Part shown: piece after piece, positions 17,585 through 26,531 of the stretch
Position numbering within the stretch: the first letter of the stretch is position 1
Layout: every line of letters starts with the position of its first letter
Assembly (NCBI RefSeq): GCF_023630705.1
Contig: NZ_JALQEM010000037.1
Location: forward strand, 124,001 to 188,000
Length of the DNA stretch: 64,000 nucleotides
Direction: 5' to 3'
From: Caballeronia sp. GAFFF1
GTDB lineage: Bacteria > Pseudomonadota > Gammaproteobacteria > Burkholderiales > Burkholderiaceae
The notes under the pieces: model-generated
What the model was told of the DNA's origin: nothing
The model's database searches: none
Seen by the model: only the letters and a program-made list of their open reading frames with translations
Position numbers and translations under genes: made by a program

Positions 17585-17806
17585 TTAGCAAACGAGTGGC
17601 TCGAACGCGCCTATACCGATGTTCTCGGCCGGCAAGCGCAATGATGTCAGGGCTGGCATTGCGGCGGTCCGCATCTTGCGCGCGACGGCGCGCACGCCAA
17701 ACCGATGTCGGAACGCATGAGCCGAGATGTAGGCAAGCTGCACCGTATCCTCTGGGCTGAAGTCGGCGAGTGCCGCCGTCTGGACGCTCAGCCGCTGCCT
17801 AGCCAT
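17585..17806 (-). pseudogene. Tyrosine recombinase, C-terminal fragment
   Basis: The frame reads QTAALADFSPEDTVQLAYISAHAFRHRFGVRAVARKM piecewise. It closely matches the catalytic HxxR region of the intact recombinase at 28269-30257 (SAALADFS, DLVQLA, SAHAFRHTFGTRAVAREM). The following LGH and Tyr motifs are absent. It is a decayed piece of the same recombinase family as the fragments at 12051-12772 and 24119-24238. Confidence 0.75.
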
Positions 17807-18111
17807 CTGAAATCCGCCCCGAGGCGCCAACCATGTAAGGCATCTCATTCAAAGCGTGACGTGCGCAAGCGTTGTGTGCGTTGGCTGGCCGCGCAGCCGG
17901 CGATCAACTTGATGCGTGATGGGCTGCACGGGTCCGAACTCATCTAAGGCGACGCGGCGACCTTTCAGGTCCTGAAGGAGCCGGGGGGACATCAGAATGG
18001 AAGAGTTAGCGTTGGCGCAGGCCAAGGCTCGGGACCACCCCGGTGCTTGCCCTCATCCTCCCGTAGGCGCGGTGCACCGTACGGGCAGAAATGCGACGCT
18101 ACTCGCTTTAT

Positions 18112-19578
18112 TCACCGCTCGACCTTGGCCAGAACGTCGAGCAGCGCGTTGATCTCAACGGGTTTCAGGAAGTGGTGATCGAAGCCGACGGCTTGCGCGC
18201 GCAGCCGGTCCTCTAATTGACCGTAGCCAGTCACGGCAATCAACACCGGTCGCACCGCTTCGCGAGAACGAAGACGCGTGGCTAGCTCGTAGCCGTCCAT
18301 GTCGGGAAGTCCAATGTCCAATATGGCGACGTCAGGCCTGAAGCTCTCGGCGAGCTCCAATGCAGTCACGGGATCGTAAGCAACTGCGGTCGCATACTTT
18401 TCGTCCTCGCACACAATCGCAAGCGAATCCGCGGCATCGCGGTTGTCGTCGACGATGAGAATCCGCAGGTGGACAGCAGCATGCGGTAAAGGCGAATGCT
18501 CTCGATTGACTACCGTGTTTTGCACGTCGTTCTTGATCCTCGGCAGCCGCACTTGAACGCTCGTTCCGCGCGTCTCGCCTCGGTTTGCAATCTCAATCGT
18601 TCCCTGTTGCATTAGCACCAGCCGCTTGACCAATGCCAGACCGACTCCCAGACCGCCTTGGGACCGGTCGAGCGTACGTTCGCCTTGCGAGAATAGATCG
18701 AAGATATGCGGGATGAGGTCCGGCGCTATGCCCGGGCCGTCATCGTTGATCTCGATGCGCACTTCGCGTGCGCTGGCTGCGACGATCAGTGCAATATGGC
18801 CACCCTCCTGCGTGTACTTGATCGAGTTGTTTAAGATATTTACCAGCACCTGCGCCATTCGCGTCGTGTCCGCGCACACCCAGATCGTTTCAGAAGGCAC
18901 TTCAACGGTGATCGTCTGCCGGCGCGCGGTCACAGTAGCAGCTACTGACTCGACGGCGGAGTACACGACGGTGCCAATGAGAAGTGGTTCCGGCTTCAAC
19001 GTGATCCGACCTTGCGTGATCCGCGATACTTCAAGCAGATCGTCAACCAGGTGTGAGAGCTGTTTGACCTGCCGTTCCATCATCGCCGTTAGATCGATCG
19101 TACGGCGAGCTTTATCACGGCGGCTTGCCAACTCGATGGCTGTGCGAAGCGGGGCAAGCGGATTGCGCAATTCATGTGCAAGCATCGCCAGGAACTCGTT
19201 CTTTCGGCGATCGGCATCCCGTAGGTCAAGTTCCATGCGCTTGCGGTCGCTTACATCGTAGACCCCTGCGATGACGCGCTCGGGCTTGCCCGTTTCGTCG
19301 CGCTGAATCATCGCTCTGCCGCTCATCCAACGCTGCGTGCCTTGCCATACCGCTCGCACGTCGATTCCACAGCAATCGTGTGAGCCATCGATCATTCCGC
19401 GCAGCGATTGCTCAAGCGGCTTTCTGTCTTCTGCGTGAATCGTCGACATGAAGACGTCGTATGGGAGTAGTTGCCGTTCCGTCGGCTGCTCCCAATTCCT
19501 GACATCCGCAGCGCGCTCTATGGACACCTGATAGTTGCCCAGGTCTAAGCTGAGGATGGTCACGTCTGCAGCATTCAT
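18112..19578 (-). CDS. Hybrid sensor histidine kinase, C-terminal part (PAS/PAC-HisKA-HATPase-REC)
   Basis: 488 residues holding a PAS/PAC fold (about 1-115), the HisKA H-box HELRNPLAPL (phosphorylated His), an ATPase domain with LVNILNNSIKY and DDGPGIAPD, and a C-terminal receiver with ILIVDDNRDAADSL, acceptor Asp in VAILDIGLPDMDGYE and Lys in FLKPVE. The reading frame continues upstream through 17 codons to a TAA at 19630-19632 and then into the PAS gene at 19630-20367. The two therefore look like one gene of about 750 codons split by a single stop. If translated alone, initiation would be at ATG 19578, which has no clear ribosome site. Confidence 0.8.
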   Translation of the reverse strand: MNAADVTILSLDLGNYQVSIERAADVRNWEQPTERQLLPYDVFMSTIHAEDRKPLEQSLRGMIDGSHDCCGIDVRAVWQGTQRWMSGRAMIQRDETGKPERVIAGVYDVSDRKRMELDLRDADRRKNEFLAMLAHELRNPLAPLRTAIELASRRDKARRTIDLTAMMERQVKQLSHLVDDLLEVSRITQGRITLKPEPLLIGTVVYSAVESVAATVTARRQTITVEVPSETIWVCADTTRMAQVLVNILNNSIKYTQEGGHIALIVAASAREVRIEINDDGPGIAPDLIPHIFDLFSQGERTLDRSQGGLGVGLALVKRLVLMQQGTIEIANRGETRGTSVQVRLPRIKNDVQNTVVNREHSPLPHAAVHLRILIVDDNRDAADSLAIVCEDEKYATAVAYDPVTALELAESFRPDVAILDIGLPDMDGYELATRLRSREAVRPVLIAVTGYGQLEDRLRAQAVGFDHHFLKPVEINALLDVLAKVER

Positions 19579-19629
19579 CGCCAGCAGCAGTCTGACGCTT
19601 CTTTCCTGGATCTGGCGTTGCGCCTCACG

Positions 19630-20367
19630 TTACTCTGTAATGTCGGTGGTGACGCCAAACCATTCCTCGAAGCGTCCCGCCGGGTCGTGAAGCGGGACCG
19701 CATCAACGTGCATGTCACGCCATGCGCCATCCTTGCGACGTAATCGGAACGTTGCTACGTTCGCCCTTTGACTCTGTAGCGTAGCCGTCCAAATGCGGCT
19801 GACCACTTCGACGTCGGAATGGTGAACAAAGCTTAGCCAGCCATGCCCGGCGATCTCGTCGTTTGGCACGCCGAGAAAATCGGACCAGCTGTCGTCGAGC
19901 GGTTGCATGCGACCGAACGCATCCGCGTGCCAGACCAGTGCACCCGATGCACGAGCGAGCTCCCGATAGCTGTGTTCGCTGCGAGCGAGCCTCTCTGCAG
20001 AACGAGCTTCGCTATTTATCAGAGAGACCACACCGATTGCAGTGACTCGGCCGGCCGTTGTGGTCGCTATCCCTTTCAAGCGAAGGCTTGTTGACTGATC
20101 AAGGGCTTCGGCACGAGGCACGACGCCGTCGAACGAGCCGTCCTTCATAAGCGATGTAAGTAGTGCGCCGCGGGCATCGAGCTCCACCTTGTCCAGCACT
20201 GTTCGCAAGGGAAGACGCGGCGAGCCCGAACCCACGCCGAAGATGGTGCAAGCTTCGGGTGTCAGCAACGCGATGTCATCGGCGAGATTCCAGTACCATG
20301 CGCCAGTGCGTTCCGCCGCGTTCAGCGGAGAATTCAACTTCTCGGATCCGCCGATTTCCCTTTCCAC
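19630..20367 (-). CDS. PAS-domain protein: N-terminal part of the split hybrid kinase
   Basis: 245 residues with two PAS-like modules: about 18-120 (AWYWNLADDIALLTPEA) and about 125-243 (REL ARASGALVWHADAFGRM, ending DPAGRFEEWFGVTTDITE). It has GTG 20367 as start with AGGAGG 4-5 bases upstream. The last codon is followed by TAA and then, in the same frame, a coiled linker (REAQRQIQERSVRLLLA) that runs into the kinase at 19578. PAS-PAC modules in such kinases normally continue straight into the next domain, so the stop is likely a nonsense mutation or a base-call error. Confidence 0.8.
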   Translation of the reverse strand: MEREIGGSEKLNSPLNAAERTGAWYWNLADDIALLTPEACTIFGVGSGSPRLPLRTVLDKVELDARGALLTSLMKDGSFDGVVPRAEALDQSTSLRLKGIATTTAGRVTAIGVVSLINSEARSAERLARSEHSYRELARASGALVWHADAFGRMQPLDDSWSDFLGVPNDEIAGHGWLSFVHHSDVEVVSRIWTATLQSQRANVATFRLRRKDGAWRDMHVDAVPLHDPAGRFEEWFGVTTDITE

Positions 20368-20936
20368 AAGGCCTCCTAACGTTGCCCTGCGTGCCGGGGT
20401 ACCGCATGCTTGAGTTCGTTGGTCTGTGCAAGTTTATCGGCGAACCGCCCTTGCTGAACAGGATGTATTTGAGCGCGGGGAAGTTCAAGAAGGTCCAGCC
20501 GGTGGGTCAGACCAAGCGCACGCTGCAGCCTCCACAGCGGTGCGCTGGCGCAAGCCTAGCAAAGCGCGAAGCACTGTTTTCCGACGGCATACAGAAAGGG
20601 GGCAGAACGAAGTTGTCGCCGATGCATCTTGCCTTGTTCCCGCTGAACGCGCATAAGAGCGATCGGCGGTGAAGGCAGTTCACGGGGTTTTACACGCGCA
20701 TGGGGTTTCCAGTTGCCGGCATCTCACGTCCGACAGGCCGAAGACGCGGTCGCGGCACGCCCGGGCTTAGGTCATGTCACTTAGCGGGACGGTCGTCAGA
20801 CGATTCGCTTCGCATAGACGGATTCAATGACGGGACCCGCCCCCAAGTCGCCGTCGCGATCAGTGTTGAGGAAGCCGACGGTGGCGTCGGCGGGGGCATG
20901 ACGATTGCGTAACAAGAATAAAGGAAATGGCACAAC
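20368..20936. other. Intergenic between a sensor kinase and a response regulator
   Basis: Divergent control region. I see no gene with a credible start. It presumably contains promoters for both flanking genes, but no convincing -35/-10 pair could be fixed. Confidence 0.4.
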
Positions 20937-21377
20937 ATGATGAAAGACTCCTCCTTCCCGCCCGGTCTGTGGACGACGCGTCAGTTTGGTCCTGTCGATC
21001 CGCCCATCGCCGTCTTGATTGTTGACGACGACGAGATGTTGTTAGCCGCGCTCTCCGAGGCCTGCACTGCCTATGGCTTGCGAACCTTTACCGCGAATGA
21101 CGGCGCGGCGGCTTTCCGTATGCCCGAAGCATGGTTGCTGCACGTTGTCATCCTTGACATCGAAATGGACGACTGCGACGGCTTTGCGGTCGCCGAGGCG
21201 ATGCGCGGATCGACAAGGTTTGCGACCGTACCCATCATTGTCCACACCTCGCTGACTGAAACCGAACTCATTGAACGCGGCAAGGCGCTTGAGATCGACG
21301 GGTTCTATCGGAAAGGCGCTTCGTTGGCCGGGCTGTTCAAGATGATCGAGCATGTTGCGCCTTCAAGAACAACCTAG
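20937..21377 (+). CDS. Single-domain response regulator (REC)
   Basis: A 146-residue stand-alone receiver. After a 22-residue lead it reads AVLIVDDDEMLLAAL (acidic pocket), VVILDIEMDDCDGF (acceptor Asp), IIVHTSLTE (switch Thr/Ser) and GFYRKGASLAGL (conserved Lys). It has no output domain, so it would act as a phosphorelay or protein-interaction module. It lies between two hybrid kinases on the opposite strand, which are its likely partners. The start is ATG 20937 or the next codon; AAAGGAAA lies upstream. Confidence 0.85.
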   Translation: MMKDSSFPPGLWTTRQFGPVDPPIAVLIVDDDEMLLAALSEACTAYGLRTFTANDGAAAFRMPEAWLLHVVILDIEMDDCDGFAVAEAMRGSTRFATVPIIVHTSLTETELIERGKALEIDGFYRKGASLAGLFKMIEHVAPSRTT

Positions 21378-21622
21378 ATATCCAAAGTTGGGAGCCCACG
21401 CTTAACTCACGTCTGATTGCGTTCTCCGCGCGCGCGAAGTCGCTGTAAGACGTGGTTCGGCCTGTGTCTCACGCGAGTGCCCAAGCGGGGTCGGCAGCTG
21501 CGATTCGCCGGTCGATCTCCGTTCGACGAGGACGAACTTGAAGCACTTCGGCATCTTCCGGTCCCTGAATAAAGCCCGATACCTGTTTGCCCGACATATT
21601 CGCATTAGCAGCGCCGGATGGG

Positions 21623-22030
21623 TTACTTCAGGATTTGGAGCAACTGACCATAATCCACTGGCTTGGCAAGGTGATGATGGAACCCTGCATCGCGTGCCGC
21701 CTGAATGTCGCGCTCCTGAGCCCATCCGGTAAGCGCGATGAGCAACATCCCGCTGCTACGCGGATCGAGGAGGATCTGGCGGGCAACATCGTAGCCCGAC
21801 ACGTCGGGCAATCCAATGTCCACAAGCAGCACGTCGGCTCGGAATCCGAACGCGAGACGCAGCGCGGCATGGCCGTCTGCGGCGGTATGTGTCTCGTAGT
21901 CATCAGCCTCGAGCAGCATCGCGAGGCTCAGGGCCGAATCTTCGCTGTCGTCGACAATAAGAATCCGGCGTCTGCTGCGCGGCGGTGATACAGCGGGCGC
22001 ATCGCTGCTTTGAACGGTTGTTTGATCCGA
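21623..22030 (-). pseudogene. Receiver domain detached by frameshift from the upstream hybrid kinase
   Basis: The frame carries a complete receiver: ILIVDDSEDSALSLAML, LVDIGLPDVSGYD with the acceptor Asp, IALTGWAQE and HLAKPVD. It lacks its own credible start. Just upstream its linker (DQTTVQSSDAPAVSPP) joins in register with the end of the ATPase domain of the kinase at 21903-23177 (FIVRLPLAFVGS) if one base is adjusted near 22025-22045. It is therefore the C-terminal receiver of that hybrid kinase, separated by an indel. Confidence 0.75.
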
Positions 22031-23177
22031 CGAAAGCAAGCGGTAGGCGCACGATGAATTCGCTGCCCTTGCCGACACCTGGGCTCGTGACCGTGACGGT
22101 GCCACCATGCTGCTCCGTCAACGCACGCACGAGCGATAGCCCAATGCCCAAGCCACCGCGGGACCGGGAATGGCCCTCGGGTAACTGGGAGAAAATATTA
22201 AACAGTGTGTTGAGGTGCTCTGGGGCAATGCCGATGCCCGTGTCGCGTACAGCCATGACCAGCTCATCGCCTTCACTACGCACACCCAGATCGATCGTGC
22301 CGCCGGGGGGCGTGTATTTGGCCGCGTTGTTCAAGAGGTTGAGCACAATCTGCGTCAGTCGCGTCGGGTCCGCGTTCACGAACAGCGGCGCGTCCGGTAG
22401 ATTGACACGCAGGTGATGCGACTGCGTACGAACGAGATCCCTGACGCCTTCCACTGCAAGCTCGATGGCCGTTGCGAGACTCATGCGTTGCTTGCGAAGT
22501 TCGAGCTTGCCTTCTGCAATCCGGGAAACGTCGAGCATATCGTCCACTAGCCTGCCAAGCTGCGCCACCTGACGCTCGAGCACGCGCGTGGACCAGTTGA
22601 GTTGCTCGTCGGCAAACGCCTTCCTCGTCAGCAGCCGAGCCGCGGCCTGGATCGGCGCGAGCGGGTTACGGAGTTCGTGGGCGAGCGTGGCAAGAAATTC
22701 ATCCTTGTGTCGGTCTGCGCGCTGCAACGCCTCCTCAGCGGCACTTCTCGCTTCAAGCGCTTCTTCGGCCTGCCGGCGAGCATGCAAAAGCTCGACCTCG
22801 TACTTATGACGATCGTTGACGACGATGCAGGCCAAGTCGTCTTGTTCGGCTTTACCGACCGTCCGTCGGACGGCGTTGATGAGCATCGGCACCTTGCGAC
22901 CGTCGCGGCGCCGAATCTCCAGTTTGACCTCAGCGACCGAGCGTTGCATCTGGAGCAACGGAGCCCAATGCGTCTGGTGAAACACCTTGCCGCCAATGCT
23001 CAACAGGTCCTGGATGCGACGCTGGTTCAGAAGCTCGTCTGCCTGGTAACCCGTCCAGCGACAAAAGGTGGCGTTGACACGCACGATGGTGCCATCGGTT
23101 GTCGTGGAGACAAGTCCGCATGGGGCGTGCTCGTAGGCCTCGCTCATCGTAGAGAGGGGTTGATGAGTACCGTCCAT
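21903..23177 (-). CDS. PAS sensor histidine kinase, coupled to an RsbQ-like hydrolase (frameshifted hybrid)
   Basis: 424 residues from ATG 23177: a PAS domain (about 12-125, with APCGLVSTTTDGTIVRVNATF), a coiled linker, H-box HELRNPLAPI and an ATPase domain with LNLLNNAAKYT, DTGIGIAPE and GGLGIGLSL. After GSEFIVRLPLAFVG the frame runs about 35 codons into an unrelated tail, because the receiver domain lies in another frame (21623-22030). The start is one base after the stop of the RsbQ-like gene (TGAGATG), so translation is coupled. In Bacillus, RsbQ partners a PAS phosphatase; here a PAS kinase takes that place. Confidence 0.85.
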   Translation of the reverse strand: MDGTHQPLSTMSEAYEHAPCGLVSTTTDGTIVRVNATFCRWTGYQADELLNQRRIQDLLSIGGKVFHQTHWAPLLQMQRSVAEVKLEIRRRDGRKVPMLINAVRRTVGKAEQDDLACIVVNDRHKYEVELLHARRQAEEALEARSAAEEALQRADRHKDEFLATLAHELRNPLAPIQAAARLLTRKAFADEQLNWSTRVLERQVAQLGRLVDDMLDVSRIAEGKLELRKQRMSLATAIELAVEGVRDLVRTQSHHLRVNLPDAPLFVNADPTRLTQIVLNLLNNAAKYTPPGGTIDLGVRSEGDELVMAVRDTGIGIAPEHLNTLFNIFSQLPEGHSRSRGGLGIGLSLVRALTEQHGGTVTVTSPGVGKGSEFIVRLPLAFVGSNNRSKQRCARCITAAQQTPDSYCRRQRRFGPEPRDAARG

Positions 23178-23178
23178 C

Positions 23179-23982
23179 TCAAAGCGCCAGTTGTTTAAGG
23201 AAATCTTCAGTCGCGTCAATGCACGGACCCGGCGCACTCAGATGCGGACAATGTCCTACGTTTTCGACCATCGCGAGGCGGCTGCCCGGGATCACGTCGC
23301 GCATGAATTCACCGACCGACACGGGCGCGAGCAAATCGTCGTTCGACTGAATGATCAGCGTGGGCGTCGTCACCCGTGCAAGGTCGGCGCGGTGATCTGA
23401 CAGGAAAGTCACGCGCGCGAAATGCTTAGCGATGCCCGGGTCGGTGCGGCAGAAACTGTTCGTCAATTCCTGGGCAAGCTCCGGCTGTTCCGGGGCGCCC
23501 ATGACGGAGGGCGCCATTGTGCTCGACCAGCCGAGATAATTACTTTCGAGCGTGTCCAGCAACTCTTCGATGTCGCTGCGCTCGAACCCGCCGACATAGT
23601 TTCCGTCGTTGATAAAGGACGGCGATGGGCCGATCATCACGTTCGCGGCGAACTGCTCCGGCGACTTGATTGCCGCCAGCATACCGATCATGGTGCTGAC
23701 CGAGTGACCGACGAAAATGACCGGGCCCGTGCTGAGCTGCTCAACGATCTCCAATACGTCGTCAGCATGGCCTTCCAGGGTGCTGTATTTCGCGCGGTCG
23801 TAGGCCGTGAGGTCCGAGTCGCCGCTACCGACGAGATCAAAAAGAATCGTGCGATATCGCTGGGCGAACGCCGGCGCAAAATGCCGCCACATGTTCTGAT
23901 CGCATCCAAAGCCATGCGCGAACATCATGGTGGTCGTCCCTGTCCCGTCAACGTACACGTTGTGTCGCTTCAGAATGTCCAC
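23179..23982 (-). CDS. RsbQ/KAI2-type alpha/beta hydrolase
   Basis: A 267-residue hydrolase closely matching Bacillus RsbQ in pattern: HGFGCDQNMW, ILFDLVGSGDSDL, nucleophile elbow VGHSVST (Ser94), MIGPSPSFINDGNYVGGF, FCRTDPGIAKHFARVTFLSDHR and the catalytic His in ENVGHCPH. RsbQ works with the PAS protein RsbP in energy-stress signalling, apparently by acting on a small hydrophobic ligand; plant KAI2 and D14 receptors share the fold. It starts at GTG 23982 with GGAGGGCGG directly upstream. It overlaps functionally with the downstream PAS kinase (1-base gap), a sensing pair analogous to RsbQ-RsbP. Confidence 0.9.
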   Translation of the reverse strand: MDILKRHNVYVDGTGTTTMMFAHGFGCDQNMWRHFAPAFAQRYRTILFDLVGSGDSDLTAYDRAKYSTLEGHADDVLEIVEQLSTGPVIFVGHSVSTMIGMLAAIKSPEQFAANVMIGPSPSFINDGNYVGGFERSDIEELLDTLESNYLGWSSTMAPSVMGAPEQPELAQELTNSFCRTDPGIAKHFARVTFLSDHRADLARVTTPTLIIQSNDDLLAPVSVGEFMRDVIPGSRLAMVENVGHCPHLSAPGPCIDATEDFLKQLAL

Positions 23983-24118
23983 CCGCCCTCCGGAGAAGTT
24001 TGGCTCGCCGTTTTACCGGCAGTCTGTGTCCCCTGCATTATCGCCCCCCGCCCGACACCGAACCAACCTACGATCGGCTCGCTGGGTATGGGTTTCCGCG
24101 CGCGATGCTGCATTATCC

Positions 24119-24238
24119 TCAGTCTGTCGCCCTTTCGTTGCCGCCTTGGCCCTCGTCATCGGCGTAGTAACGCGCCCCAGCCTCCCGCATGTGGCGTCGC
24201 TCGGTACGCACATAGATCGCGGTCTCTGCAATGACGCG
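24119..24238 (-). pseudogene. Tyrosine recombinase, extreme C-terminal fragment
   Basis: The frame ends with ETAIYVRTERRHMREAGARYY and an acidic tail. It matches the end of the intact recombinase at 28269-30257 (TTSIYVRAERRRMLEAAARYY), including the catalytic Tyr. Everything upstream of that is missing. It is the third fragment of this recombinase family in the window. Confidence 0.7.
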
Positions 24239-24566
24239 CGCGGTCGGGGCATTGTTCGGTGTCCGCTGCTGCGACCCTGACAGTGTTGCTTCCGGCGGAT
24301 CTTGCCCTAGAACGTTCAGCCGCCGTATTTTGCGGTTTCCGGTCCTACGAGTGCGCAATCACGAAGTCGGCCGCCTGAGAAGTTCACAGCGGACGCTCCT
24401 CGCTCTCTGCGTGGATCAGCACGCCGCTTGCATTCGTGAACGTCATGGACGAAATTCCCAAACCCTGCGCGCCGGCTGATATGGACGTCGCGGGTCGGAG
24501 TGTGGCGCTCTCCGCTCAGCGAGCCGTGAGCGCGGCGCAAGCGTGTGCAGAGCCGTCTTGTGGCTT

Positions 24567-24899
24567 TCACGGAGAGGGACGGCGACCGAAATGAGCGTCA
24601 ATGAGCTCGGTCACTCGCCACACGGAACAGGGTCGTCTAACATGCCCGTCAAAGCCGGCGTCTTTCAGTGCCCGGACTGAGTCCAAAGGCGAGACGTTGC
24701 TCATCGCAAGAACAAGCAACCCGGCACACTGATGGTCCGCACGGACGTCCCGAATGAACGAGTAGTGCGATGTGGCATCCAACCCGTATCGAGCAAGAGC
24801 GCGTGCGGCGCCCGACTTTGCAAGTAGCGGCGAAGGGCGCCGATCTCCGTGGCGTGGACGGCCAGGTATCCTTTTCTGGTTAGCAGTGGAGCCGACCAT
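24567..24899 (-). pseudogene. Receiver-domain protein broken by two frameshifts
   Basis: Read piecewise from ATG 24899, the product is MVGSTANQK, then (after a shift in an A run near 24873) GYLAVHATEIGALRRYLQS and ALLLDTG, then (after a shift near 24790) SFIRDVRADHQCAGLLVLAMS and DAGFDGHVRRP. Order and spacing match a response-regulator receiver of about 110 residues, although the acidic pocket is degraded. The two shifts restore the frame. The A run could reflect either decay or a base-call error. Confidence 0.5.
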
Positions 24900-25056
24900 G
24901 GCCGAGGAAACGGAGCAAAGGGACCGTTGATCGACTGGCAAGCCATCAGTGCACAGGGTCGAGGCGCTACGGTTCGAGTTCGTGCCGAACCGCAAGGCAT
25001 ATTGTTCGTTTGGTTGACAGGCGTGGTGTACTCCGTGCCACGCTCGAGGAATTTAT

Positions 25057-25242
25057 ATGGATCACGACACAGGCGCGGACATCACCCTGCGCATCTACCG
25101 CATGCTCTCCGGCCAGTGGGCGGGCCGTCTGTTTCTCGGCGAGAAGGAGCTTAGCGGGATAGCGGCCTGCGCTAGCCCAGAGGCCGTAGAACAAGCCGCG
25201 CGGGAAACGGGCATGTACCCGGACCATATCGAGGTTTACTAG
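25057..25242 (+). CDS. Small hypothetical protein, 61 residues
   Basis: Unrecognised small protein with credible features: GAGGA about 8 bases before ATG 25057, balanced composition, and a strand-strand-helix look (LRIYRMLSGQWAGRLFLGEK, then SPEAVEQAARETG). It ends with the acidic EVY. It is similar in style to orphan small proteins common on Burkholderia replicons. No neighbour suggests a role. Confidence 0.55.
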   Translation: MDHDTGADITLRIYRMLSGQWAGRLFLGEKELSGIAACASPEAVEQAARETGMYPDHIEVY

Positions 25243-25396
25243 GCCGCTTCGATCCGCCCCTAAGGTTCACTGCGGTAGGGCCGTTGAACAGCCGTCTCTC
25301 CCGAACACGTACGTTGTAGACATGGTTCGGTTAATGCCGCTTTCCTACGGGCGGCCTTATTCGTTCTAGTCGCTAGACCCGCCCGCGTAACGTTGT

Positions 25397-25633
25397 TTAA
25401 CCGCACCGCCGCAGTGCAATAGTGTAGTCGTACCATCTATTCACACCGTGTCTTCGATGGACGCCCTGCTGCGGCCCATCAAAGGGTGCGCCTGCTGCCC
25501 GCGCCCATAGCCGCGCCCACCTGCCAGCCTCGGCTTTCTCCATCGGCGTAGTGGCCACAATCAATCGATTTATCGCCTTGTCGAGATGGCGCAACGCGTA
25601 GGCTTGTTGCGGGTGTGGAACGCGTCTATGCAT
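25397..25633 (-). CDS. Small hypothetical protein, 78 residues (tentative)
   Basis: ATG 25633 has GAGAGG upstream. The middle part (RHLDKAINRLIVATTPMEKA) is a plausible amphipathic helix pair with conserved-looking Trp residues in GRWARLWARAAG. No family is recognised. It stands alone and might be a chance frame. Confidence 0.35.
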   Translation of the reverse strand: MHRRVPHPQQAYALRHLDKAINRLIVATTPMEKAEAGRWARLWARAAGAPFDGPQQGVHRRHGVNRWYDYTIALRRCG

Positions 25634-25817
25634 GAGCGCCTCTCGATCTGAGTTGCAGGGTTACCAAATCCTTCGAGTTGCTCCGAGGCGTTCCGTCAAT
25701 GTTCCGCGCTGTCCCCGTCACGTTCCAGTTCGAACTGGGCAAGACACGGGAAAGTGAGCCAACGCTACGCTTGCCGCCCGATTCGCGCTACGCGCTCAAG
25801 TCAGCTACAGTGTCCAA

Positions 25818-26027
25818 ATGGACAGTCATTCAGCGCAGCCCTTGGGAGCCATCAGGGAACAGATAGCCCGGCTAGAAGCGAAGATTGCAACGCTTCACCT
25901 GTTGATCGGGAACCGGTCCATGTCTTTCGACGACTTGCTAAGGGCCGCAAATCTGCTCGGGCTGCTCGGGCATGAGCTGGACCACTGGAGAGCCCTTGAG
26001 GAGCTGGTCCGTCGTTCTACGCCATAA
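25818..26027 (+). CDS. Small coiled-coil hypothetical protein, 69 residues (tentative)
   Basis: The product is mostly helical: AIREQIARLEAKIATLHLLIG looks like a short coiled coil, followed by ANLLGLLGHELDHW. ATG 25818 has no convincing ribosome site. It is unrecognised and retained only because its composition is protein-like. Confidence 0.35.
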   Translation: MDSHSAQPLGAIREQIARLEAKIATLHLLIGNRSMSFDDLLRAANLLGLLGHELDHWRALEELVRRSTP

Positions 26028-26141
26028 GGCCGCCCTACCCTTTGATTTGGTGCGCTGGAGCAAAAGCGAGCCAAAAAGAAGGATACGGTGGAATCTGCGA
26101 TATGTGCGCCGCGGTGGCCCCCTCGACTCACTCAGGTCAAT

Positions 26142-26531
26142 TCAATCACGGATTGGTTCACGATAAACCCGTTCCGGCCAGTGCTCATTGGGGTAGCAAT
26201 ATTCATCAGTTTCGAAACCGAGGACGTCGAGTAGATATGGCGTCGTTACGCACTCGATAGCACCGCTCGGACCGTACCGCCAATGCGACAGAAAGCTGCG
26301 CTCGTCGTGAAACGCATTTCCGCAGGCTACGCATTTAATGAAACGCTCCCGATACTCCGGCACCAGAGCCTTTGAGGCCCTATGGATACGGTCTAGCTCG
26401 GCCACCTCTCTGAACAGGGTGGCGCTGGCCGTGCGTTGCATTCCGCCCCCGCTGCACCATTCTTCGGCGCGCTTTCTTGCCGCCGCTATCCGAGTTCGTA
26501 CAGCTTCCTCTCGATCCGTTATGTAGCCCAT
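26142..26531 (-). CDS. Hypothetical zinc-finger-like protein
   Basis: 129 residues from ATG 26531, chosen for its AGGGAG site over an in-frame codon 111 bases upstream. The N-terminal half is helical and charged (REEAVRTRIAAARKRAEEW). The middle carries FIKCVACGNAFHDERSFLSHW, a Cys-x2-Cys-x12-His arrangement typical of a C2H2-like zinc finger. It could bind nucleic acid or protein. No partner gene is adjacent. Confidence 0.55.
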   Translation of the reverse strand: MGYITDREEAVRTRIAAARKRAEEWCSGGGMQRTASATLFREVAELDRIHRASKALVPEYRERFIKCVACGNAFHDERSFLSHWRYGPSGAIECVTTPYLLDVLGFETDEYCYPNEHWPERVYREPIRD

